Assembly: GCA_937900985.1 (NCBI GenBank)
Contig: CALCGM010000617.1
Location: 1 to 7,377, forward strand
Reading direction: 5' to 3'
DNA length: 7,377 nucleotides
Origin: an uncultured Planctomycetaceae bacterium
GTDB taxonomy: Bacteria; Planctomycetota; Planctomycetia; Pirellulales; UBA1268
The notes under the pieces are model-generated. The model had not been told where the DNA came from and ran no database searches. It was given only the letters and a program-made list of their open reading frames with translations. Position numbers and translations under genes: made by a program. Positions 1-7,041 of this stretch are shown piece after piece. Positions within the stretch are counted from its first letter, which is position 1. Every line of letters begins with the position of its first letter.

Positions 1-1045
1 TGAGGTCGTCGGCCATGCTCTCGTGGCCGCTCCACGGCTCAGGCACCAGCATGCTGACCGCTTCTTCCAGCGGCCGGCCAGCCAGCACGAGCATCTCGAG
101 CACGTTGTCGAGCGTCGCCGAGTCGCTGCCACCCTCGCGGACCACCGGCTTGATCTTCTCCAGATCCGGCCCGAGCACGGGGTGGGCGAGCATGCTCTCG
201 CGGGCGTGCATCCAGTTGATGTTGCCGCGAACGGTGTTGATCTCGCCGTTGTGGGCGATGTAGCGGAACGGGTGGGCGAGATCCCAGGTGGGGAAGGTGT
301 TGGTGCTGTAGCGCTGGTGGACGAGCGCCAGCGCACTGTCAAACCGCTCGTCTGAGAGGTCGGCGTAGTACTTGTCGACCTGGTCTGCCAGGAGCAGGCC
401 CTTGTAGACCAGCGTCTTCGAGGAGAGCGAGCAGGCGTAGGCGAAGCCCCGCTCTGAGAGCGAGAGCGAATCGATCTCGATGCCAAACCGCTTGCGGATC
501 ACAAACAGTTTCCATTCGAAGAGATCGGCAGGCGTCGCCTCGCCGCGGCCAATGAAGGCCTGGCGGATCGCCGGCTCGACGTCGCGGGCACTCTCGCCGA
601 TCAGCGTGTTGTCGACGGGCACATCTCGCCAGCCGAGAAACCGCTGCCCTTCCTCGCGGCAGATCCGCTCAAAGAAGGCCTCGGCCTCGTTCCGCTGGTC
701 GATGGTGGGTGGCAGAAAGATCGTGCCCAAGCCCCACTCGCCGGCGGCCGGCAGTTCGATGCCCGCTTCCGGCGTCACGGCCTCAAAGAAGCCCTGGGGA
801 ATCTGCACGAGAATGCCCGCGCCATCGCCGGTGAGCGGATCGCAGCCGGCGGCACCGCGATGCGTGAGGTTTTCCAGCACCTCAAGCCCCTGCCGCACAA
901 TGCGATGGCTCTTCACCCCGTGCTTGTTGACCACCAGGCCCACACCGCAGGCGTCGTGTTCGTTGAGCGGATCGTAGAGGCCGGTCTGCGGCGGCAGACC
1001 ATGCGACGTCCGGATGGCGGGGGTGGGATGAGCGTCTCGCTTCAT
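1..1045 (-). CDS. gltB: Glutamate synthase large subunit, N-terminal part (5' end of gene; 3' end outside window)
   Basis: This is the N-terminal 348 codons of the large (alpha) subunit of glutamate synthase, a roughly 1500-residue cytoplasmic enzyme that transfers the glutamine amide to 2-oxoglutarate to give two glutamates. Only the class II glutamine amidotransferase domain is visible. The frame is open without interruption from the ATG at 1043-1045 to the window edge. The DACGVG motif places the N-terminal nucleophile at Cys33, implying a 32-residue propeptide removed on maturation, as in known GltB proteins. Further hallmarks are LTHRGAAGCDPLTGDGAG shortly after it, HQRYSTNTFP at residues 243-252 and AHNGEINTVRGNINW at 264-278. 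The start overlaps the stop of the upstream lysR gene in an ATGA, so translation is probably coupled and the gene shares the regulator's transcript. No clear Shine-Dalgarno precedes it. The FMN/Fe-S synthase half and the small subunit gltD cannot be seen. Identification is secure for the domain seen. Confidence 0.95.
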   Translation of the reverse strand, partial: MKRDAHPTPAIRTSHGLPPQTGLYDPLNEHDACGVGLVVNKHGVKSHRIVRQGLEVLENLTHRGAAGCDPLTGDGAGILVQIPQGFFEAVTPEAGIELPAAGEWGLGTIFLPPTIDQRNEAEAFFERICREEGQRFLGWRDVPVDNTLIGESARDVEPAIRQAFIGRGEATPADLFEWKLFVIRKRFGIEIDSLSLSERGFAYACSLSSKTLVYKGLLLADQVDKYYADLSDERFDSALALVHQRYSTNTFPTWDLAHPFRYIAHNGEINTVRGNINWMHARESMLAHPVLGPDLEKIKPVVREGGSDSATLDNVLEMLVLAGRPLEEAVSMLVPEPWSGHESMADDL

Positions 1046-2019
1046 TGCGTCACTTTCGTGAGGGCCAAAGGTTGCTGGGGCTGCCGTTCATCGGCAGCCT
1101 GCTGTGTCACAAACTCTTGATCGTCGGAGTGTCCGTGGAGCATCTCCACAAACAGCTTCACGGTGGCCGGCATCGGCTTGCCGCGGGCATGGATGATTCC
1201 CAGCGGCCGCACGAGATCGGCTGCGCCCTCGCCGCAGATGGGCACGGCCGCCAGCGTTCCCGCCGCCACCTCCCGGCCGACAGTCGGCTCCGGCAGCACG
1301 GCAACGCCGGCATCGATCTCCACCGCCCGCTTGATCGTCTCGATGTTGTCAAACTCCATCGCCACCTTCGGCTCGACACCGTGTGCGGCAAACACACGAT
1401 CGATCTCGTGCCGAATCACGAGGTCGGGATCGAAGCCGACCATGGGGCAGCCGTCGAGTTCGGAGAGTTCGATCTCATAGCGACCGGCAAACACGCTCTC
1501 CGCAGCGCAGACGAGCACCATCGGCTCCTTCCGCCATGGCTCGGCCTGAATGCCCCGCGTTCCCCGCGGATAGCTCACGAGCCCGATGTCGGCCTGGCCG
1601 TTTTCCACACACTCGCGGACCCGCTCGGGGTGCAGATATTCCAGCCGCACGTTGGCCTTGGGATAGCGGCTCATGAACTCCTTGAGGTAGCAGTTCATGT
1701 GATGGAGGCCGACCGAGTAGATCGCCGCCACCCGCACCTGCCCAGCCACCTCGTGATGGAGCGTTCGCACCTCGTCTTCCAGGGCCTCGTAGCGGGAGAT
1801 CAGCTTCTTGCAGCCCTCGTAAAACACCTGGCCTTCGCGGGTCGGCACGAGCGGCCGCTTCGACCGCCGGATCAGCTGCACGCCCAGATGCTGCTCGAGG
1901 TGGCTGACCACCTGGCTCGCTCCAGACTGCGACATGCCGTTGTCTTCCGCCGCGCGGGAAAAACTCCGCCGGGCAACGATGTCGCAGAAGACCTTCAGCG
2001 ATTTCAGGTTGAGATTCAT
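1042..2019 (-). CDS. LysR-type transcriptional regulator upstream of gltB
   Basis: A 325-residue LysR-family DNA-binding regulator of normal family length. The N-terminal winged helix-turn-helix covers about residues 4-66 (KSLKVFCDIVARRSFSRAAE, then SQSGASQVVSHLEQHLGVQL), followed by a linker helix at about 67-92. The periplasmic-binding-protein-like effector domain covers about 93-298, including FDNIETIKRAVEIDAGVAVL at 223-242. The last 25 or so residues are a polar, Gln-rich tail. I chose the ATG at 2017-2019 because the LysR fold begins immediately after it. An in-frame ATG at 2148 would add 43 residues with no family resemblance. The stop overlaps the gltB start by ATGA, so this gene probably controls gltB, a role reminiscent of Bacillus GltC, although GltC is encoded divergently from its target. 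The effector cannot be deduced; 2-oxoglutarate or another nitrogen/carbon signal is only a guess. Family assignment is firm and the specific regulator name is not. Confidence 0.93.
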   Translation of the reverse strand: MNLNLKSLKVFCDIVARRSFSRAAEDNGMSQSGASQVVSHLEQHLGVQLIRRSKRPLVPTREGQVFYEGCKKLISRYEALEDEVRTLHHEVAGQVRVAAIYSVGLHHMNCYLKEFMSRYPKANVRLEYLHPERVRECVENGQADIGLVSYPRGTRGIQAEPWRKEPMVLVCAAESVFAGRYEIELSELDGCPMVGFDPDLVIRHEIDRVFAAHGVEPKVAMEFDNIETIKRAVEIDAGVAVLPEPTVGREVAAGTLAAVPICGEGAADLVRPLGIIHARGKPMPATVKLFVEMLHGHSDDQEFVTQQAADERQPQQPLALTKVTQ

Positions 2020-2046
2020 CGCAGCAGAAGGATTTCGGCACTGGTT

Positions 2047-2064
2047 TTCGATAAAAAAATCGAA
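2047..2064. promoter_or_regulatory. AT-rich inverted repeat upstream of lysR, candidate operator
   Basis: A perfect 6-bp inverted repeat, TTCGAT-N6-ATCGAA, with an all-A spacer on the plus strand, lies 27 bases upstream of the lysR start codon in the lysR-clcA divergent region. It stands out in otherwise GC-rich DNA. LysR proteins bind interrupted dyads near their own promoters, so an autoregulatory site is plausible, but the symmetry does not centre on the usual T-N11-A pattern. In the transcript it could also form a short stem-loop in the leader. Function is inferred only. Confidence 0.35.
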
Positions 2065-2096
2065 TGCACCTCCCCGGAAACATTCGGATAACTGAT

Positions 2097-2127
2097 AGTA
2101 AACTAGCGGCTGGCTGGCAGCCGTCAA
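2097..2127 (-). promoter_or_regulatory. Possible promoter for the lysR-gltB transcript
   Basis: On the minus strand TTGACG (2122-2127) matches the sigma-70 -35 consensus at five of six positions. It is followed after 19 bases by TTTACT (2097-2102, four of six matches to TATAAT), in a locally AT-richer stretch. The spacer is longer than ideal. The position, about 80 bases before the lysR start, is reasonable. A 6-bp inverted repeat (TGGCTG at 2111-2116, CAGCCA at 2129-2134) straddles the -35 and could be an operator. Weak evidence from consensus only. Confidence 0.25.
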
Positions 2128-2197
2128 GCAGCCACGAGCGAGAAACAACCGAATCTGACAGTCTTGACCGGATCAGGTAGAGTCTGCGGCCACAGCC

Positions 2198-3547
2198 ATG
2201 AAGTCGCTCGCCCGCCCGCCAAAAAACGACCAGGTTCCCTCGCTCCCCGAGCAGGCGGGGATGATCCTGATTGGTGTGTTTGCCGGCGGGCTGGCGGTGG
2301 CCTTCCACGCGGTGATCAATCTCGCGGAGACAACCCGCGAAGAACTGGCTGTTTTGGCCGATTCTCACAGCCTGGCGGCTGAAATCGGCATCATGGCGAC
2401 CTGCGGGCTGCTGGCCGCGACCGCCGTGGGCATGGTGCGGCTGATCGCTCCGGAGGCCGAAGGGAGCGGCATCGCCGCGGTCTTGGTGGCCCACCGGGCC
2501 GTCAGCCCCAGTCGGGCGATGCGGATTCTGTGGGTGAAGTTTGCCGCAGGCTTCTGCGGCCTCGCCAGCGGCATGCCCCTGGGCCGAGAGGGCCCGAGCG
2601 TGCAGATCGGGGCGATGGCCTCGGTGATTCTCCGCCGCTACGGCCCGCGACTGATCTACTACAAAACCCGAGCGGTTCACCTCGGCGCGGCGGCGGGCCT
2701 GGCAGCGGCCTTCAACGCCCCCCTCTCCGGTGCCGTGTTCTCGTTTGAGATGCTGCGGCAGCCCTTCACCACCCGCAACGGCTTCGAAACGATCATGGTC
2801 TGCGCGGTTGCCGACTGGATCTGCCGCCTGGCCCACGGGCCGATCCTCCAGCTTCCGATCGAGCTGAGCGGGTTTCGGCAGATTCAGGAGCTGCCGACGT
2901 TTCTGCTGGTGGGCCTGTGGGCTGGCCTGGTGGCGATCGTTTTTCAGATGATGGTGGTGGTGGCCGCCCGCTGGTTCCATGCCCGCGCCCGCACCCATGC
3001 CGCCGCGATCCTGGTGGCCGCTGCCTGGGGGGCCCTGCTGGGCTTTGTGCTGCTGGAGTGGCCACAGCTGCTCGGCATTGGCGAAGAGCTGTTCCACGGT
3101 TCGATCGACCGCACACTCCCGATCGGGATCGCCGCTCTCGCCCTCGCGGCCCGGCTCCCGCTCACCTCGATCAGCTATGCCAGCGGGGCACCCGGCGGTC
3201 TGATCGTGCCGGCATTGCTGTTTGGCGTGCTGTCAGGCCGCATTTTTTCCGGTGGCTTCGAGATGCTCATGGGGCCGCAGGAGGCCGATTTCCACGCGGT
3301 CTGCCTGGTCGCCGGGATGGCTGCGAGCATCGGGGCCCTGTTTCGCACACCGCTGACCGCCACGATCATGGCCGTTGAGATCACGGGCAGCTACGCCTGC
3401 CTGCTGGAGATTTCGATCGCCTACGTCGCCGCCCATTCGATGCTCGGCCTGGCGGGCCTGCCCGACCTCTACACCGCCCTCGGCCGGGTGCACACCGCCA
3501 CGGAATCCACCGCCAGGCCTTTTGCCCGACGTCGACGTGAGGGGTAA
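2198..3547 (+). CDS. CLC-family chloride channel/transporter
   Basis: A 449-residue integral membrane protein of the voltage-gated chloride channel (CLC) family, about the length of bacterial CLC cores and without C-terminal CBS domains. It should form a homodimer in the inner membrane and conduct or exchange chloride. Conserved anion-pathway motifs occur in order: GSGIA at 89-93 (family GSGIP, Ser90 as the central anion ligand), GREGP at 129-133 with gating glutamate Glu131, AAFNAPLSG at 170-178, GAPGGLIVP at 330-338 (family GGxFxP), and Tyr425 in LYTAL, equivalent to the pore tyrosine of E. coli ClcA. The internal proton-pathway glutamate of exchangers (Glu203 in E. coli ClcA) aligns with Met185 in FSFEML, a non-acidic residue as in CLC channels. 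Whether it is a channel or a proton-coupled antiporter is therefore open. The ATG at 2198 is the only start in this frame after the stop at 2165. argB follows after 70 bases, but a functional link is not evident. Confidence 0.93.
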   Translation: MKSLARPPKNDQVPSLPEQAGMILIGVFAGGLAVAFHAVINLAETTREELAVLADSHSLAAEIGIMATCGLLAATAVGMVRLIAPEAEGSGIAAVLVAHRAVSPSRAMRILWVKFAAGFCGLASGMPLGREGPSVQIGAMASVILRRYGPRLIYYKTRAVHLGAAAGLAAAFNAPLSGAVFSFEMLRQPFTTRNGFETIMVCAVADWICRLAHGPILQLPIELSGFRQIQELPTFLLVGLWAGLVAIVFQMMVVVAARWFHARARTHAAAILVAAAWGALLGFVLLEWPQLLGIGEELFHGSIDRTLPIGIAALALAARLPLTSISYASGAPGGLIVPALLFGVLSGRIFSGGFEMLMGPQEADFHAVCLVAGMAASIGALFRTPLTATIMAVEITGSYACLLEISIAYVAAHSMLGLAGLPDLYTALGRVHTATESTARPFARRRREG

Positions 3548-3550
3548 ACT

Positions 3551-3563
3551 GCGGGATTCCCGC
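3551..3563 (+). terminator. Short GC-rich palindrome just after the CLC gene, doubtful terminator
   Basis: GCGGGA-T-TCCCGC lies four bases after the CLC stop codon. As RNA it could form at least a four-pair stem (GCGG/CCGC) with a five-base loop. There is no following U-run, so intrinsic termination would be weak at best, and read-through into argB is possible. Confidence 0.2.
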
Positions 3564-3617
3564 CGTGAGGCCACGAAACGTTCTTTCAGCCACCCTTCCC
3601 ATCGCCCAAAGCAGCCT

Positions 3618-4589
3618 GTGAGCACCAACGGATCGCACGACCACCATTCGGCTGCCGCCCACGAGGCGATCGAAAAAGCCGACATCCTGATCGAAGCCCT
3701 CGGCTGGATTCGCCGTTTTCGCGACACGACGACGGTGATCAAGCTCGGCGGAAGCGTGCTCGAACACGAAGACGCCCTGCGGCATCTGCTGGTCGACATC
3801 GTCTTTATGTCCACCCTCGGCATGCGAATCGTCGTTGTGCATGGTGGCGGCAAGGCGATCAGCCGGGCGATGGATGCCGCCGGGATCGTGCCCCGCTTCG
3901 TGCAAGGCCGCCGCTACACCGATCCCGCCACGCTGGAGATCGTGGAGAAGGTGCTGGCCACCGAGCTCAACGAGGAGCTCGCCACGAAAATTGAGGACTA
4001 TGGCGGCCGTGCCCCGCCACTCAACTTCCGCACGACGCCGGTGCTGTTTGGCGAACGGATCGAGCTGAAAGACGAGACGGGCCAGCCGCTCGACCTGGGA
4101 GCCGTGGGGCAGGTCACACGCATCGACCGCGTGACGATCGACAACCTGATGTATTCCGGGCAGGTGCCGGTGATTCCTTCGATGGCCCTCTCTGCTGACG
4201 GCGAGAAACTCAACGTCAACGCCGACACCGCAGCCACCGCTGTCGCCGCGGCTCTGTCGGCGGAGAAGCTCGTTGTGCTCTCCGATATCCCTGGAGTGCT
4301 GCGGGATATCAAAGACCCGTCCAGCCTGATCCACTCGCTCTCGGCCTCTGAGGCCCGCTCGCTGATCGCCGACGGCACAATCGCCTCAGGCATGATTCCC
4401 AAGATTGAGGGCTGCCTGGAAACGCTCGAGCAGGGCGTCAAGAAGATCCACATCATCGACGGCCGTCTGAGGCACTCACTGCTGCTTGAGATCTACACCA
4501 CCAGCGGTGTGGGCACAGAGCTTGTCCGCGACGATTCCGTTTCATCGGCGGCCGCCAGCAGGCAGGCAGCCGTCAGCTCTGGGGCATGA
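3618..4589 (+). CDS. argB: Acetylglutamate kinase (arginine-sensitive type)
   Basis: A 323-residue cytoplasmic kinase that phosphorylates N-acetyl-L-glutamate with ATP, the second step of arginine biosynthesis. Amino-acid-kinase motifs are present: IKLGGS at 41-46 with phosphate-binding Lys42, VHGGGK at 74-79, QGRRYTD at 96-102 (substrate-binding Arg), NVNADTAA at 199-206 and GMIPK at 258-262 with Lys262. An N-terminal helix (about residues 17-36, ADILIEALGWIRRF) and the C-terminal HIIDGRLRHSLLLEIYT (278-294) followed by SGVGTEL are the hallmarks of hexameric, arginine-feedback-inhibited enzymes, so this is likely the controlled step. The frame is open further upstream, but that stretch overlaps the CLC gene and has no family resemblance. 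The only start codon between the CLC stop and the conserved region is the GTG at 3618, with no obvious Shine-Dalgarno. An Ala/Ser-rich tail of about 15 residues ends the protein. It is the first gene of an argB-argD-argF run. Confidence 0.95.
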   Translation: MSTNGSHDHHSAAAHEAIEKADILIEALGWIRRFRDTTTVIKLGGSVLEHEDALRHLLVDIVFMSTLGMRIVVVHGGGKAISRAMDAAGIVPRFVQGRRYTDPATLEIVEKVLATELNEELATKIEDYGGRAPPLNFRTTPVLFGERIELKDETGQPLDLGAVGQVTRIDRVTIDNLMYSGQVPVIPSMALSADGEKLNVNADTAATAVAAALSAEKLVVLSDIPGVLRDIKDPSSLIHSLSASEARSLIADGTIASGMIPKIEGCLETLEQGVKKIHIIDGRLRHSLLLEIYTTSGVGTELVRDDSVSSAAASRQAAVSSGA

Positions 4590-4596
4590 GAAGGAA

Positions 4597-4617
4597 CTGG
4601 CAGGATGGCCCTGCCAG
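4597..4617 (+). other. Intercistronic stem-loop between argB and argD
   Basis: A perfect 8-bp inverted repeat, CTGGCAGG and CCTGCCAG with a 5-base loop (4605-4609), starts 7 bases after the argB stop and ends 9 bases before the argD ribosome binding site. No T-run follows, so it is not a classical intrinsic terminator. It may stabilise the upstream message, mark an RNA-processing site or adjust argD expression relative to argB. The structure is seen directly and the role is inferred. Confidence 0.55.
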
Positions 4618-4626
4618 CCGAGTGCG

Positions 4627-4631
4627 AAGGA
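4627..4631 (+). promoter_or_regulatory. Ribosome binding site for argD
   Basis: AAGGA lies 10 bases upstream of the ATG at 4642. It is the clearest Shine-Dalgarno-like sequence in the window and supports that start over the upstream in-frame ATG at 4486, which lies inside argB. Confidence 0.55.
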
Positions 4632-4641
4632 AAGCAACACG

Positions 4642-5883
4642 ATGTCTGTCGCAGATTCTGCCAACACATCTTCCGTCCAGGCGGCGGCTGGCATCGGCCC
4701 GGCCACGCAGGCGGTGATCGACACCTTTGACCACTATGTGGTGCCCAACTACCGGCGTTTTCCTGTCTGCCTGGTGAAAGGCGAGGGCTCGCGGGTGTGG
4801 GACGCCGAGGGCACCGTCTACCTCGATCTCTTTCCCGGCTGGGGCTGCAACCTCCTCGGCCACTGCCCCGAGCCGGTGGTCAAGGCCGTGCAGGAGCAGG
4901 TCGCCTCGCTGATTCATGTGCCCAACACCTGGTACATCGAGGCGCAGGGCCGCTGGGCCCAGCTGCTTTCGGAGCGGTCGTTTGGCGGCAAGGCCTTCTT
5001 CTGCAACTCCGGCACCGAGGCCAACGAGGCGGCGATCAAGCTCGTGCGGCTTCGCAGCAACGGCACGCGTCACAAGATCATCACCTTCCAAGGTGGCTTC
5101 CATGGCCGCACGCTCGGCAGCGTCTCCGCAACGGCCCAGCCCAAGTATCACGAGGGCCTCGGCCCCATTGTGGCGGGCTTCCAATACGCCCCGCATGGCG
5201 ACCTCGCCGCCGTTGAAGAACTGATCGACGACCAGACCGGCGGCATCATGATCGAGCCGATCCTCGGCGAAGGCGGCGTCGTGCCCGCTCCTGAGGGCTT
5301 CCTGCAAGGGCTCCGCGAGATCGCCGACCGCCACGACCTGCTGCTGGTGTTTGACGAGGTGCAGTGCGGCTGCGGCCGCACCGGCACCTGGTTTGGCTAC
5401 CAACACTTCGGCGTCACGCCCGACGTGATGACGCTCGCCAAGAGCCTCTGCGCCGGCGTTGCCGGCGGAGCGCTGCTGACCACCAGCGAACTGGCCGTGC
5501 ACCTGCGGCCAGGCATGCACGCGGCCACTTTCGGCGGGAATCCGCTCGCCGCCCGGGCGGGGATTGCTGCGATCGAGATGATCGAGCAGCAGGGCCTGTT
5601 GGCCAACGTGGAGCGGGTGGCCAACGTCTTCCGCACCCGGCTCGAGGAGCTGCAGGCCCGCTGCGAAGCGGTCGTCGACGTGCGGGTGCTCGGCATGATG
5701 ATCGGCGTGCAGCTGGCCTTTGATGGGGCAGATGTCGTGCAGCGGGCGATGCAGCGTCGGCTGCTGATCAACTGCACGCAGGGCAATGTGATTCGCCTCC
5801 TTCCGGCCATGACGCTCACCGAGGCGGAAGCCCACGAAGGCTGCGACATCCTCTGCGAAACGATTCTTGAGGCCGCCTCCTGA
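4642..5883 (+). CDS. argD: Acetylornithine aminotransferase
   Basis: A 413-residue PLP-dependent class III (fold type I, subgroup II) aminotransferase of normal ArgD length. It interconverts N-acetylglutamate 5-semialdehyde plus glutamate and N2-acetylornithine plus 2-oxoglutarate, the fourth arginine-pathway step. Visible motifs are GWGCNLLGHC at 66-75, NSGTEANEAAIKLVR at 122-136 (cofactor phosphate binding), GGFHGRT at 151-157 (aromatic/His stacking on PLP), EPILGEGG at 205-212, FDEVQCGCGRTG at 237-248 with Asp238 contacting the pyridine nitrogen, and TLAKSLCAG at 264-272 with Lys267 as the Schiff-base lysine. ATFGGNPLA at 295-303 closes the active site across the dimer. The start at 4642 is backed by AAGGA and the beginning of similarity. 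Related class III enzymes (ornithine or 4-aminobutyrate aminotransferases) cannot be excluded by sequence alone, but the position between argB and argF makes ArgD by far the best call. It may also serve as succinyldiaminopimelate aminotransferase, as ArgD does in some bacteria. Confidence 0.93.
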   Translation: MSVADSANTSSVQAAAGIGPATQAVIDTFDHYVVPNYRRFPVCLVKGEGSRVWDAEGTVYLDLFPGWGCNLLGHCPEPVVKAVQEQVASLIHVPNTWYIEAQGRWAQLLSERSFGGKAFFCNSGTEANEAAIKLVRLRSNGTRHKIITFQGGFHGRTLGSVSATAQPKYHEGLGPIVAGFQYAPHGDLAAVEELIDDQTGGIMIEPILGEGGVVPAPEGFLQGLREIADRHDLLLVFDEVQCGCGRTGTWFGYQHFGVTPDVMTLAKSLCAGVAGGALLTTSELAVHLRPGMHAATFGGNPLAARAGIAAIEMIEQQGLLANVERVANVFRTRLEELQARCEAVVDVRVLGMMIGVQLAFDGADVVQRAMQRRLLINCTQGNVIRLLPAMTLTEAEAHEGCDILCETILEAAS

Positions 5884-5939
5884 CGCGGCCTGTCGCCCGC
5901 CTGTTTTCCTTCCCGTGCCCTCTTTCAGTCCAGCGTTCG

Positions 5940-6860
<921 letters not shown>

Positions 6861-6907
6861 CAATCTCCGAGGCGGCACACGGGGACAGCTCTTGCGCTGC
6901 TACGTGA

Positions 6908-7030
6908 CCAGTGGCTGGAGACTCACCGGGACGGGTCATTGGGAGCTTTACGGCCAGTGGCCGTGACGCACCTCGCCGCAGGCGAGGCCGCTGTGCGGCC
7001 CGAGGACCCGTCCCGTTCACCCATCCCAGC
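6908..7030. repeat. Cluster of nested inverted repeats between convergent argF and msrB
   Basis: The 181 bases between the argF and msrB stops hold no convincing gene but are packed with symmetry. An outer 11-bp inverted repeat, CGGGACGGGTC (6927-6937) and GACCCGTCCCG (7005-7015), encloses three smaller ones: ACGGCCA-G-TGGCCGT (6950-6964), CCTCGCC-GCA-GGCGAGG (6971-6987) and CCGC-TGT-GCGG (6988-6998). An outermost GCTGG (6914-6918) and CCAGC (7026-7030) could extend the main stem across internal loops. CCAGTGGC occurs twice directly (6908-6915, 6954-6961). The element could serve as a bidirectional terminator for the convergent genes, although no T-run is present, or be a REP-like extragenic palindromic repeat. 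Copy number elsewhere in the genome is unknown from this window. Confidence 0.6.
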
Positions 7031-7041
7031 CCCTGCTCCCG

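Noticed and set aside
1045..2091. A 348-codon plus-strand open frame opposite lysR
   Set aside because: Codon-for-codon complement of the LysR gene with no recognisable domain; it exists because GC-rich codons rarely give stops on the opposite strand.
2020..2148. 43-residue N-terminal extension of the LysR protein from the ATG at 2148
   Set aside because: The LysR fold starts immediately after the ATG at 2019. The extension has no family resemblance and would cover the likely promoter and operator region.
2164..2183. TTGACC plus TAGAGT as a promoter for the CLC gene
   Set aside because: The hexamers are only eight bases apart, and moving to a normal spacer puts the -10 on the start codon in a GC-rich stretch.
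1475..3097. A 540-codon open frame on the minus strand crossing lysR and the CLC gene
   Set aside because: It is antisense to or out of frame with two clearly recognisable proteins. Its product is a compositionally biased Gly/Arg/His-rich string without motifs, as expected for shadow frames in GC-rich DNA.
3375..3617. Upstream extension of the ArgB frame into the CLC gene
   Set aside because: The added 81 residues overlap a conserved CLC C-terminus in another frame and do not look like ArgB.
4486..4641. Upstream extension of the ArgD frame into argB
   Set aside because: It overlaps the conserved ArgB C-terminus. The ATG at 4642 has an SD-like AAGGA at good spacing and starts at the beginning of ArgD similarity.
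6900..7035. tRNA gene suggested by the cloverleaf-like pairing
   Set aside because: No T-loop GTTCRA, D-loop or anticodon arm pattern of the right sizes; stem lengths and loops do not fit a tRNA.
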